NCBI GenBank assembly: GCA_945874105.1
Contig: CAMCFJ010000006.1
Coordinates: forward strand, 43,614-107,613
Direction: 5' to 3'
Source of the DNA: Candidatus Nitrotoga sp. CP45
GTDB taxonomy: Bacteria > Pseudomonadota > Gammaproteobacteria > Burkholderiales > Gallionellaceae
DNA length: 64,000 bases
This document shows, one piece after another, positions 1 to 8,079 of the stretch (positions are counted from its first letter, which is position 1; every line of letters starts with the position of its first letter). The translations under genes were made by a program, and so were the position numbers. The notes under the pieces are model-generated. The model saw nothing but the letters and a program-made list of their open reading frames with translations. It had not been told where the DNA came from and ran no database searches.

Positions 1-417
1 GTGCACTGGCTTGCCAGTGGGCGCAAACCAATCCAGCATTTGCTCATCCAGCTGGGTGAGCGGATGTCGCGCATCCATTATGATGACCAGCCCGCATAAT
101 GCCTCCCGTGTCTGTATATACCCGCTCAGCAATTCTTCCCAGTGCGCCCGTATTTCCAGCGGCACTTTGGCATATCCGTAACCCGGCAAATCCACTAAAA
201 AACGACTTTCGCCCAAATCAAAATAGTTTATATGCTGGGTCCGCCCCGGCGTTTTACTGGTGTAAGCCAAGCGAACGTGGTTGGCCAGCGTATTGATGGC
301 ACTCGATTTGCCCGCGTTGGAACGTCCGGCGAAAGCAACTTCTTTGCCACCATGCAGCGGCAAATCACGCAAATGATTAACCGTGGTAAAAAATGTAGCG
401 CGCGAAAATAGTCCCAT
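1..417 (-). CDS. engB: Ribosome biogenesis GTPase EngB/YihA (partial, C-terminus outside window)
   Basis: EngB is an essential GTPase of the TrmE-Era-EngA-EngB family that acts in late assembly of the 50S ribosomal subunit. The minus-strand frame opens with ATG at 417 and stays open for 139 codons to the window edge, so the C-terminal third is missing. Visible motifs are the P-loop GRSNAGKSS near residue 31, the G2 region around TSKTPGRTQ, and the G3 motif [11 protein letters not shown]; a Walker-type hydrophobic strand ([11 protein letters not shown]) follows. The start lies one base beyond the hemL stop, so the two genes are probably co-transcribed with hemL first. The hemL-engB neighbourhood gives no added functional hint. 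The identity is secure; only the 3' end is unseen. Confidence 0.93.
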   Translation of the reverse strand, partial: MGLFSRATFFTTVNHLRDLPLHGGKEVAFAGRSNAGKSSAINTLANHVRLAYTSKTPGRTQHINYFDLGESRFLVDLPGYGYAKVPLEIRAHWEELLSGYIQTREALCGLVIIMDARHPLTQLDEQMLDWFAPTGKPVH

Positions 418-418
418 G

Positions 419-1699
419 CTACCAAGCTGCGAAAATTTTGCTGGCGGTCGCAATGGTCTGCGCAATATCTGCGGATGTATGCGCTGACGACACGAAACCC
501 GCCTCGAATGCGGATGGCGCCATGTATATTCCTTCGTCCAGCATGGCGTGGAAAAATCGATTGAACGCCTCCTTGTCGCAGGTCATCACTTCGGCATACG
601 AGGTCGGCGGAATGGCACGGAAATACAAACCGAACATGCCGCCGATGGATTGGGCGGAAAATTCGACGCCATGCTGTTTGGCAGCCTGTTCCAGGCCATC
701 GGTTAGTTGGCGTGCCAGTGCGCTCAAGTGCTCGTAGAAATTTGGTTGCTGCACCAAATCAAGCGTAGCCAGCCCCGCCGCCACTGCCACCGGATTGCCG
801 GACAAGGTACCCGCCTGATACACCGCACCGAGCGGCGCCAGGCATTGCATTATGTCGCGCCTCCCCCCGAATGCGGCGGCGGGCAGGCCGCCGCCCATCA
901 CCTTGCCCAGCGTGACCAGATCCGGCTTGATGCCGTAATGGCCTTGTGCGCCTTGCAGGCTGACGCGGAAACCCGTCATCACCTCGTCCAGAATAAGCAC
1001 TGCACCGTGTTTGGTGCACAGCGCACGCAACGCATCCAGAAATTCGCGCTTGGGAATAATCAGGTTCATGTTGCCCGCGACTGGCTCAACAATAACTGCG
1101 GCAATCTCGCTGCCCATTGCGGCAAAGGTACGCTCCAGCCCAGCCGCATCGTTATAGTCGAGCACCGTAGTCAGCGCCGCGATTTCCGCTGGCACGCCGG
1201 AAGAACTCGGCTGGCCGAAAGTCAGCGCGCCGGAGCCTGCTTTGACCAGCAGGCCATCAGAATGGCCGTGGTAACAGCCTTCAAATTTAATAATCCGGCT
1301 TCGACCGGTAAAGCCACGTGCCAAACGGATCGCAGTCATGGTGGCTTCGGTACCGGAGCTCACCAGTCGCACCATTTCCATACTGGGAAGTAGCTTGCAC
1401 AACAGTTCGGCCATTTCCAGTTCAGCCGCAGTGGGCGCACCGAAACCCAAACCTTGCGCGGCCGCATCCTGCACTGCCATAACCACGGCGGGATGGCAGT
1501 GGCCAACAATCATCGGCCCCCACGAACCGACATAATCGATGTATCGCTTGTCGTCGGCATCCCACACGTATGCGCCCTGGCCGCGCTTAAAAAACAGCGG
1601 TGTGCCACCCACCGACTTGAATGCACGTACGGGCGAATTAACCCCGCCTGGAATGACGTGCTGCGATTGTTCAAACAGATATTCGTTGCGTGAGCTCAT
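419..1699 (-). CDS. hemL: Glutamate-1-semialdehyde 2,1-aminomutase
   Basis: HemL converts glutamate-1-semialdehyde to 5-aminolevulinate, the second step of the C5 route to haem and other tetrapyrroles, in the cytoplasm. The 426-residue product has the usual family length and is a fold-type I PLP enzyme. It starts with the typical [27 protein letters not shown], of which the stretch [14 protein letters not shown] is diagnostic. The PLP-lysine region [17 protein letters not shown] lies near residue 265, and the acidic PLP contact [11 protein letters not shown] is near 240. The gene is the first of a hemL-engB pair on the minus strand. Its promoter should lie in the roughly 200 bp to the right, which it shares divergently with the cobalamin riboswitch gene. 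Nothing unusual is seen. Confidence 0.97.
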   Translation of the reverse strand: MSSRNEYLFEQSQHVIPGGVNSPVRAFKSVGGTPLFFKRGQGAYVWDADDKRYIDYVGSWGPMIVGHCHPAVVMAVQDAAAQGLGFGAPTAAELEMAELLCKLLPSMEMVRLVSSGTEATMTAIRLARGFTGRSRIIKFEGCYHGHSDGLLVKAGSGALTFGQPSSSGVPAEIAALTTVLDYNDAAGLERTFAAMGSEIAAVIVEPVAGNMNLIIPKREFLDALRALCTKHGAVLILDEVMTGFRVSLQGAQGHYGIKPDLVTLGKVMGGGLPAAAFGGRRDIMQCLAPLGAVYQAGTLSGNPVAVAAGLATLDLVQQPNFYEHLSALARQLTDGLEQAAKQHGVEFSAQSIGGMFGLYFRAIPPTSYAEVMTCDKEAFNRFFHAMLDEGIYMAPSAFEAGFVSSAHTSADIAQTIATASKIFAAW

Positions 1700-1899
1700 G
1701 GTACAGAGTCCTAATTTGAATCTTGCGTAAATGTTGATTTTACCATTGTTCTCAAAATGAGCTTTACAAGATGCAGCTTCACCGTTTATTTCAGCTCTCT
1801 ATATTTGATAAATCTTCTTGCGAAACATATGTGTCAAGAAGCCCTGTTCTGGCTCAAAACTATTCAAGCTTTCGCGTCTGATATACTTCGCGCCGCTTA

Positions 1900-2130
1900 A
1901 GGTGCCAGACACAGAAATGCGTCTGGTTAAACGGGAAACAGGTGAGGGAATTTAATTCCTGAGGCCTGTGCTGCCCCCGCAACGGTAAGCAGGTGTGGAC
2001 GTATTGATAACCTGGATGTTTCATAAATTCGCGTCAGCAAGCGCGTAAATTATGGAAAGCCTGAGTTAAGCCACTGTGAGCAATCATGGGAAGGCGATGC
2101 GTCTAGTCCTGCAAGCCCGGATACCGGCCT
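1900..2130 (+). promoter_or_regulatory. Cobalamin (B12) riboswitch
   Basis: The leader of the TonB receptor gene has the ordered parts of an adenosylcobalamin riboswitch. There is a GGTGCC start with a first stem (GCCAGAC/GTCTGGT), then GGGAAACAGGTG, the TGCTGCCCCCGCAACGGTAAGCAG core, GCCACTGTG, CATGGGAAGGC, and the B12 box AGCCCGGATACCGGCC at 2114-2129. That box agrees with the family consensus at nearly every position. The element ends about 175 bp before the gene start, leaving room for an expression platform. By family knowledge, cobalamin binding represses the gene downstream. Confidence 0.95.
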
Positions 2131-2304
2131 TGAGCACAGGAGCCTCATCAGAGGTTCTTCAGGTCGGGAAATGCTGCGGGTGGCGCATGGACGGCGGGTT
2201 GGCAAGCCGCGTCGGTTAGCCAGCACTTCCTTCCTTCTGCTTGTGCATTTCCTGTGTTTGAACATTCCAACGGGGAACCTTGGAATTCGCTCAGGAAAAT
2301 CTTA

Positions 2305-4377
2305 ATGAAACATCAAAAACTTGTCGCCGCCATTTTGTGCGCGGTTACTTCATCAGCTTACGCAATAACGGAAGACTCTACGCTCGAAACCATCATTGTC
2401 ACCGGGTCGCGATTCGAGGAGACCTACGCTGACAAGCCTCTTAATGTATCCGTCATTACGCGCGAGGATATCAATAAAAGCAGCGCCCGCACGATACCGG
2501 AATTACTTTCGCAGCAAGCCGGAATTTCAGCGCGGGATCTATTTGGCAACAATGGCGCATTAGCCACAGTTGATTTGCGCGGTTTTGGCGCAGCTGCCGG
2601 ACAAAATACGCTAATTCTGCTGGATGGGCGGCGCATTACGAACGCTGATCTTTCAGGGGTTCAGTGGTCAGCCATCCCCTTCGCTTCGATTGAGCGCATT
2701 GAGATTATGCGTGGCAGTGGCGCTGTCTTGTACGGTGACGGCGCAACGAACGGCGTAATCAACATAATCACCAAATCACCTGTACGCGCAGGCACGACGG
2801 GGCAAGTCAGTGTAAAGGCGGGTAGTTATGGTATGGCTGAGGTGCAGGCAAATGCCAATTATTTTTCTGGTAAAGCGGGAATTGACTTTACCGTTAATCA
2901 ATTATCTTCTGATGGCTACCGTGCGAACAACCGCAACGAGCAAACCAATATGCAGGCAAATTCACGGTGGATTTTGGGCGCAGGCGAGCTCGCCTTGAAA
3001 GTTGGGATCGATCGGCAGGACATTCGCTTACCCGGCGCGCGGCTGGTGCAACCGAGCGCCGGCATTAACCTGGTGGCGACTGATCCGCGTGGCGCAGCCA
3101 CCCCGCTGGACTATGCCAGCCGCGATGGCAATCAAGTTGCGCTTGAATGGCAGCAGCGATTTTCTGGTGCGGATGTGAATGTGGGCGTAGCACACCGCAC
3201 CAAGAATCAAAAATCCTATTTTGATTTTAACGGCTTCCCGAATTACCGCGATAGCGATTTGAACGTGACCTCGCTTACACCTCGCATCAAGGTACCGCAT
3301 TCCTTAGGTGGGGATAGCACCCTGGTAGCGGGTATCGATGTGTATCGCTGGAATTATGACTTACATGCGTCAAACGCTGCGGCGAATATTGGGCAGCCAA
3401 TTAACCAAATATCCATGACCCAGCAAAATAGCGCTTGGTATTTACAAAATACGACGCATTTATCAAAAGCAACCTCCCTGTTGGCCGGGGTGCGTAACGA
3501 ACGAATCTCTATAGACGCGAACGATCTTTACAACGCGGCCGCTCCTGGCGCGTCATTTGGCTCTGCTGCTACACCGGGTTCATTCAAGGCATCAAAAAAT
3601 GCTTACGAACTCGGTCTGCGTCATCAACTTGATCGTGGACTGGCCTTAAACGGGAAAGTTGGGCGTAGCTTCCGCTTTGCAAATGTAGATGAAATTTACG
3701 AATCATCGCCAGCCTTTACCAATCAATTTCAATTTTTGCGCCCTCAGACCTCTGACAATATGGAGTTCAGTGTGGAACAGCGCATCCGTGATGGGAACTG
3801 GCGGGCGACCTTGTTCAACAACAAGGTGCGTGATGAAATCCATCTTGATCCATTCACCACGGGCATAGGCAATACCAACTTGCCGCCGACACGACGCAGG
3901 GGGTTTGAATTGGATGGAAAATGGCAGGCATTACGCCGGCTTGCATTAAATGCAGCCTATACCTACATCGATGCAAAATTTTTAAGCGGCGTTTTGGCCG
4001 GTGGGGCGTTCACTCAAACCAACGTGAATATTGCAGGCAAGAGGGTTCCGTTGGTTCCTACCCACAAGTTGAATCTGGGCGCAGCTTGGGCAATAAGTGA
4101 ACAAACACTGCTGAACTCATCTGTCACCCACGTTGACTCACAGTTCATGGACAACGACGAGGCGAATACTCTAGGGGGAAAAATTCCTGCCTATACGATT
4201 GCTGATATCAAGCTTGCACATAAAACAGGCCCTTGGCAGTTAAGCACGTCAGTGAACAATTTGTTTGACCGGAAATATTTTAATTATGCGGTAAGCAGCC
4301 AATTTACTCCGGGAAAATATAACGCCTATCCCTTGCCGGGACGAACGCTATTTATCGGTGTGAGCTACCAGCACTGA
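2305..4377 (+). CDS. btuB: TonB-dependent outer-membrane receptor, probable cobalamin transporter (BtuB-like)
   Basis: This is an outer-membrane gated channel that takes up a scarce ligand using TonB/ExbBD energy. The protein of about 690 residues has a signal peptide (MKHQKLVAAILCAVTSSAYA) and a TonB box-like ETIIVTGSR right after it. A plug domain (LDGRRITNADLSG, RIEIMRGSGAVLYGDGATNGVINIITK) occupies about residues 35-150, and a long beta-barrel ends in an aromatic C-terminus (FIGVSYQH). I chose the ATG at 2305, not the upstream in-frame GTG/ATG codons, because AGGA sits 8 bases before it and the signal peptide begins there. The cobalamin riboswitch in its leader is the main reason to call the ligand vitamin B12. 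No btuF, btuC or btuD gene follows, so transport partners must be elsewhere. A related cobamide ligand is possible. Confidence 0.88.
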   Translation: MKHQKLVAAILCAVTSSAYAITEDSTLETIIVTGSRFEETYADKPLNVSVITREDINKSSARTIPELLSQQAGISARDLFGNNGALATVDLRGFGAAAGQNTLILLDGRRITNADLSGVQWSAIPFASIERIEIMRGSGAVLYGDGATNGVINIITKSPVRAGTTGQVSVKAGSYGMAEVQANANYFSGKAGIDFTVNQLSSDGYRANNRNEQTNMQANSRWILGAGELALKVGIDRQDIRLPGARLVQPSAGINLVATDPRGAATPLDYASRDGNQVALEWQQRFSGADVNVGVAHRTKNQKSYFDFNGFPNYRDSDLNVTSLTPRIKVPHSLGGDSTLVAGIDVYRWNYDLHASNAAANIGQPINQISMTQQNSAWYLQNTTHLSKATSLLAGVRNERISIDANDLYNAAAPGASFGSAATPGSFKASKNAYELGLRHQLDRGLALNGKVGRSFRFANVDEIYESSPAFTNQFQFLRPQTSDNMEFSVEQRIRDGNWRATLFNNKVRDEIHLDPFTTGIGNTNLPPTRRRGFELDGKWQALRRLALNAAYTYIDAKFLSGVLAGGAFTQTNVNIAGKRVPLVPTHKLNLGAAWAISEQTLLNSSVTHVDSQFMDNDEANTLGGKIPAYTIADIKLAHKTGPWQLSTSVNNLFDRKYFNYAVSSQFTPGKYNAYPLPGRTLFIGVSYQH

Positions 4378-4462
4378 GTGACGCAATTTTCACAATAAGC
4401 AGAGGCGGGAGCCAATTGGACGAGGGAAGCATTTGCATTTCCAGTAACCACGGTGTTACTGC

Positions 4463-4500
4463 CCCCTCTCCCACTTGTGGGAGAGGGGCTGGGGGAGAGG
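4463..4500. repeat. Perfect 12-bp palindrome with G-rich tail (dispersed-repeat type)
   Basis: CCCCTCTCCCAC is followed by a two-base loop and GTGGGAGAGGGG (4463-4488), a perfect 12-bp hairpin, then CTGGGGGAGAGG. From memory, this CCCTCTCCC/GGGAGAGGG motif is a common intergenic repeat in proteobacteria and often sits just before DUF559-type ORFs, which is the arrangement here. It may also form a terminator-like hairpin for the receptor gene, although no T-run follows. Confidence 0.7.
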
Positions 4501-4510
4501 GAAATAAACG

Positions 4511-4642
4511 ATGAAAATACTAAACAATGCCAAAACCCTGCGCATCAACCAGACTGAAGCTGAGCGGCGCCTGACCTTGAGTGTCGCTCTCGCAAGTGCC
4601 TATGGATTACAGTCCGAATGGCAAGAGCAATGCTGTAGATAA
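4511..4642 (+). pseudogene. Remnant of a DUF559 (Vsr/REase-like) gene, N-terminus only
   Basis: An ATG at 4511 opens a 43-codon frame whose first 21 residues (MKILNNAKTLRINQTEAERRL) match the characteristic start of DUF559 proteins: N-A-K-x-L-R-x-N-Q-T-x-A-E-x-x-L. DUF559 proteins are predicted endonuclease-fold proteins of about 120 residues. After ERRL the reading frame no longer resembles the family and runs into the 3' end of the lipoprotein gene on the other strand, where it stops at 4642. I infer a truncated gene of which only the first about 65 bp survive, still attached to its usual upstream palindrome. Confidence 0.6.
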
Positions 4643-5350
4643 CGTCTGCATCACACGTGAAATGCCGCGCTGATATTTTTCCGATAAGGTAATGGCGAAC
4701 AAATCCAGGCTACCGATAATTTTCCCGAACTCACGTTCAAAACTGAGGTTGCGCTCGTGATCATTCATTTCATTGGTTAACAAATTAAGCTGCCCTTTGT
4801 CATCGCGTGCATTGGAGAGGCGCCACACGGCGATTTCGACGTTACGCGCGGCATTATAAATATTTTGCGGCTCAACGGTATCGGTAAAATAAAACTCGGT
4901 TTTTCCGCCATGCGCTTTGATCAACATCGTTTGCAGGCCTACGATCAACGACATTACCCGGTCACCCTGATATTCAGGCCGGAACGCCTGTTGAATAGCA
5001 GCGGCGTCCTGCATTTCGCCGATTTCCTTGAACTGCCAGCCATGCTGATTTTCGAATACCGACGTCACCATTTCTTCTACGCTGGCTGTGGTGTTTTTTC
5101 TGAGTTCGTGCGGATTACGCTTGTATAGTTTTGTCATTAACAAACGTAGGGTTTGGGTATTTTCACGCATCTCCACATCAGCCATACGATCCATATCAGA
5201 TTTGCCGAGCTGACTGAGCAAATTACGATCACTCTGTTGTGGAATGTTCTTGCCGTTTTTGATAGGTTCCGGGGTGGCGCAGGCGGCCAGCAATAAGACT
5301 GCGACAACGAAGGCAAGCAGACGGCAACTATTTTGCAATTTCAGCATCAT
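4607..5350 (-). CDS. Predicted lipoprotein of unknown function
   Basis: The 247-residue product begins with a lipoprotein signal peptide: a basic n-region, a hydrophobic stretch (LLAFVVAVLLL) and a lipobox LLAAC with Cys24, so it should be lipidated and membrane-anchored. The rest is soluble and mostly helical-looking, with polar stretches such as ADVEMRENTQTLRLLMTKLY and a C-terminal hydrophobic segment (TLSTALLLPFGL). I do not recognise a named domain with confidence. The first ATG may be either of the two tandem Met codons. It is convergent with the DUF559 remnant and faces away from ilvA, so it is a single-gene unit. The role could be an outer-membrane-associated structural or assembly protein, but nothing in the context shows this. 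Confidence 0.8.
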   Translation of the reverse strand: MMLKLQNSCRLLAFVVAVLLLAACATPEPIKNGKNIPQQSDRNLLSQLGKSDMDRMADVEMRENTQTLRLLMTKLYKRNPHELRKNTTASVEEMVTSVFENQHGWQFKEIGEMQDAAAIQQAFRPEYQGDRVMSLIVGLQTMLIKAHGGKTEFYFTDTVEPQNIYNAARNVEIAVWRLSNARDDKGQLNLLTNEMNDHERNLSFEREFGKIIGSLDLFAITLSEKYQRGISRVMQTLSTALLLPFGL

Positions 5351-5624
5351 GCGTTTCCACCATTCTTATCGGTTCGGTTTTCTAGATTGTTCGAGAGTCG
5401 CATTGCGTTAGCATAGCAGCCTCTTACACGACCCAGCATGATGAGTATAAATGAATAAACACATGCACATCTGCTATGTAGCAATATAAAATTCCCGGAT
5501 TGAAGAAAATCAGTTTGAATCAGGCGCTAGTCGGTAGAGGAATGACGGAAACCCTTTCGGATTGCACACAATTCCTGCTAGTCTTGCACCATAACCAGTT
5601 CATAAATTAATTCGTAGGCCAGCC

Positions 5625-7133
5625 ATGCAAAGTTACTTGAACCGTATCCTCACCGCTCGCGTCTATGATGTGGCTATTGAAAGCCCGCTGGACGTTGCGC
5701 CCAATTTGTCCGTTCGCATCGGCAACAACGTTCTGCTGAAGCGTGAAGACATGCAGCCGGTATTTTCTTTCAAGCTGCGCGGTGCCTATAACAAGATGGC
5801 GAAGTTGACGTCGGCGCAGCTTAAGCGCGGTGTCATTACTGCCTCGGCCGGTAATCACGCGCAGGGCGTGGCGCTGTCGGCGCAGAAGCTGGGCTGCAAG
5901 GCCATCATCGTTATGCCCATGACCACGCCGCAGATCAAGGTGGAGGCAGTTGCCAGCCGTGGCGCAAAAATTATATTGCATGGCGATTCTTATTCTGATG
6001 CCTATCAGCATGCCTTGGAGTTGGAGCAGAAGCTTAAAATTACCTTTGTCCATCCGTATGACGATCCCGATGTAATCGCCGGACAAGGGACGATCGGCAT
6101 GGAAATACTGCGGCAATATAGCCAGCCCATCCATGCCATCTTCGTGCCCATCGGTGGTGGTGGCCTGATCTCAGGCGTCGCCGCTTACGTTAAGGCGGTA
6201 CGCCCGGAGATCAAGATTATCGGCGTGCAACCTGTGGAGTCCGATGCCATGAAACGCTCGACCAAGGCCGGTCGGCGCGTCAAGCTCGAGCATGTCGGCT
6301 TATTCGCCGATGGCGTGGCGGTAAAGCAAGTCGGACAGGAGACTTTCCGTTTATGCCGCGAATTGGTGGACGAAATCATACTGGTGGACACCGACGCCAT
6401 CTGTGCAGCGATCAAGGATGTGTTCGAAGATACCCGCACCAATCTTGAGCCTGCCGGTGCGCTGGCCATTGCTGGTGCAAAATTGTATGCGGAGCGTGAA
6501 AAACTAAAGGGCAAGACGCTGGTAGCAATTGCTAGCGGCGCCAACATGAATTTCGACCGCCTGCGTTTCATCGCGGAACGGGCAGAGCTTGGCGAAAAGC
6601 GCGAGGCTATTCTGGCAGTGAGCATCCCGGAAACGCCCGGCAGCTTTCGCAAATTTTGTTCTTTACTGGGTCAGCGTAATATCACTGAATTCAACTACCG
6701 TTATGCGAGTTCCAAGGAAGCGCATGTGTTCGTTGGAGTGCAGGTGAAAGATCAGTCTGAAACCACCAAGCTTGTTGCCACGCTGGAAAAACATAAACTG
6801 GCCACGCTGAATTTCACTGACAACGAGATGGCCAAGCTGCATGTGCGTCATCTGGTAGGGGGACATGCGCCAGGTTTGCAGGACGAAATCCTGTTTCGCT
6901 TCGAATTCCCGGAACGCCCTGGCGCATTGATGACTTTCCTTAATAGCATGAACCATAGCTGGAATATCAGCTTGTTCCACTATCGCAACCATGGTGCGGA
7001 TTACGGCCGCGTGCTGATCGGCTTGCAAGTGCCGCATCATGACAAAAAACCGCTGCGAATTTTCCTGGATAATCTCGGTTATCGCTATTGGGATGAGAGT
7101 GACAATCCGGCATACAAGCTGTTTTTGAGCTAA
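5625..7133 (+). CDS. ilvA: Biosynthetic threonine ammonia-lyase
   Basis: IlvA deaminates threonine to 2-oxobutanoate, the first step of isoleucine synthesis, using PLP. The 502-residue length is that of the long, feedback-regulated enzyme. The catalytic domain (about 1-320) has the PLP-lysine motif FSFKLRGAYNKM near residue 48, the glycine-rich phosphate loop PIGGGGLISG near 180, and a serine-rich C-terminal cofactor contact around VAIASGANMNFDRLRF. Two ACT-like regulatory domains follow (about 325-400 and 420-502; note FRFEFPERPGALMTFL), which bind isoleucine and valine in the family. It stands alone, with 270 bp upstream that include no obvious attenuator; the other ilv genes are not in the window. 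Confidence 0.97.
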   Translation: MQSYLNRILTARVYDVAIESPLDVAPNLSVRIGNNVLLKREDMQPVFSFKLRGAYNKMAKLTSAQLKRGVITASAGNHAQGVALSAQKLGCKAIIVMPMTTPQIKVEAVASRGAKIILHGDSYSDAYQHALELEQKLKITFVHPYDDPDVIAGQGTIGMEILRQYSQPIHAIFVPIGGGGLISGVAAYVKAVRPEIKIIGVQPVESDAMKRSTKAGRRVKLEHVGLFADGVAVKQVGQETFRLCRELVDEIILVDTDAICAAIKDVFEDTRTNLEPAGALAIAGAKLYAEREKLKGKTLVAIASGANMNFDRLRFIAERAELGEKREAILAVSIPETPGSFRKFCSLLGQRNITEFNYRYASSKEAHVFVGVQVKDQSETTKLVATLEKHKLATLNFTDNEMAKLHVRHLVGGHAPGLQDEILFRFEFPERPGALMTFLNSMNHSWNISLFHYRNHGADYGRVLIGLQVPHHDKKPLRIFLDNLGYRYWDESDNPAYKLFLS

Positions 7134-7141
7134 GGCAATAC

Positions 7142-7242
7142 TGAACAAGTTCCTCCGTTCGGGCTGAGCCTGTCGAAGCCATTGGCAACTTATTAATTAC
7201 AAGGAGTGCGTTTCGACAAGCTCCACGCGAACGGACTTGTTC
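7142..7242. repeat. Imperfect inverted repeat, copy 1 of a dispersed intergenic element
   Basis: The left arm (7142-7177) contains TGAACAAGT, CCGTTCG and CTGTCGAA; the right arm (7211-7242) is its approximate reverse complement, TTCGACAAGCTCC...CGAACGGACTTGTTCA. The arms are about 32-36 bp and flank a 33-bp spacer. The sequence resembles a widespread non-coding repeat of proteobacteria (motif GAGC-TGTCGAA). A more diverged copy lies at 40715-40813. No coding potential is evident. Confidence 0.75.
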
Positions 7243-7375
7243 AGCGTAGCCCTAACGGTTAAATTGCAATTTGCGCGAGCGAATTTGAATTAGTCCCTAA
7301 TCCATAAAATAAAATTCGCCGCTATTTTTCCAGAAAAAACCCTCCACTTGAATAGTGAAGCAAGGTAATCTGCAC

Positions 7376-7984
7376 ATGACAATACAGGTTATGAAACAGG
7401 CTATCAGACAACGTATAATTGCAGCCCGCGAACAATTGACCGCGGCTAAGAGGGCATGCTTGAGCCATGCCATCTCGGAGCGCATCGCCAACCTGAATGC
7501 TTATCACACGGCCAATACGGTGCTGGCTTATATGAGCTTCGGCGCGGAGTTCTCCACCGATGAATGGGTGCAACAGGCATTGCACGATGATAAATGCGTG
7601 CTGTTGCCCAAGGTGAACCGCGCCACGAATGAATTGGATATTTATCGCGTGTCCAACTTGCAGCAAGATTTGGCACCCGGCTTGTGGCATATACGCGAAC
7701 CGCTGGTTGAGCGCTGTGCCAAAATAAATACTTTGAAAGAAGTGGATTTCATCTTGTTGCCGGGCATCGCATTCGGACGCGACGGTGCGCGACTAGGTTA
7801 CGGCGGCGGATTTTATGACAAACTGCTGGCGCGATTAAAGAATGAAAACCCAGGCTGCCGCCCTGCGCTGGTTGCCGGGACATTCGCTATCCAGCTGGTC
7901 GAAGATCTGCCGCAGGAAGCCACCGACCACAAAGTGGAATGGGTGGTGACGGAGAACGAGACGATACAGTGCGTTTCTGATTAG
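7376..7984 (+). CDS. ygfA: 5-formyltetrahydrofolate cyclo-ligase
   Basis: The enzyme uses ATP to convert 5-formyl-THF into 5,10-methenyl-THF, returning a storage or inhibitory folate to one-carbon metabolism. The roughly 202-residue product has the family hallmarks: the N-terminal Mg/ATP region KQAIRQRIIAAREQL, the central LPKVNRATNELDIY, and the C-terminal signature LGYGGGFYDKLL near residue 145. I chose ATG 7376 because AAGG lies 10 bases upstream; the GTG at 7355 and the ATG at 7391 are alternatives. In many proteobacteria this gene follows the 6S RNA gene, but no 6S-like structure is seen in the 240 bp upstream, which instead hold an inverted repeat. aceE follows after about 95 bp. Confidence 0.93.
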   Translation: MTIQVMKQAIRQRIIAAREQLTAAKRACLSHAISERIANLNAYHTANTVLAYMSFGAEFSTDEWVQQALHDDKCVLLPKVNRATNELDIYRVSNLQQDLAPGLWHIREPLVERCAKINTLKEVDFILLPGIAFGRDGARLGYGGGFYDKLLARLKNENPGCRPALVAGTFAIQLVEDLPQEATDHKVEWVVTENETIQCVSD

Positions 7985-8079
7985 CATAGGGACAGATAGG
8001 TGCGCCTGTACACCATCACAAAATAAACAGCTTGGTGCGTAAAAGCACCGACCAACAACGAGTGATAGAGAGTAGATAT

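Noticed and set aside
707..1393. 228-codon plus-strand frame over hemL
   Set aside because: It is antisense to the hemL coding region, has no ribosome-binding site and reads as Arg/His/Gln-rich sequence without any motif.
7134..7354. Possible 6S RNA gene before the 5-formyl-THF cyclo-ligase
   Set aside because: The gene pair is common elsewhere, but the region is mostly taken up by an inverted repeat and shows no long central-bubble structure of 6S RNA.
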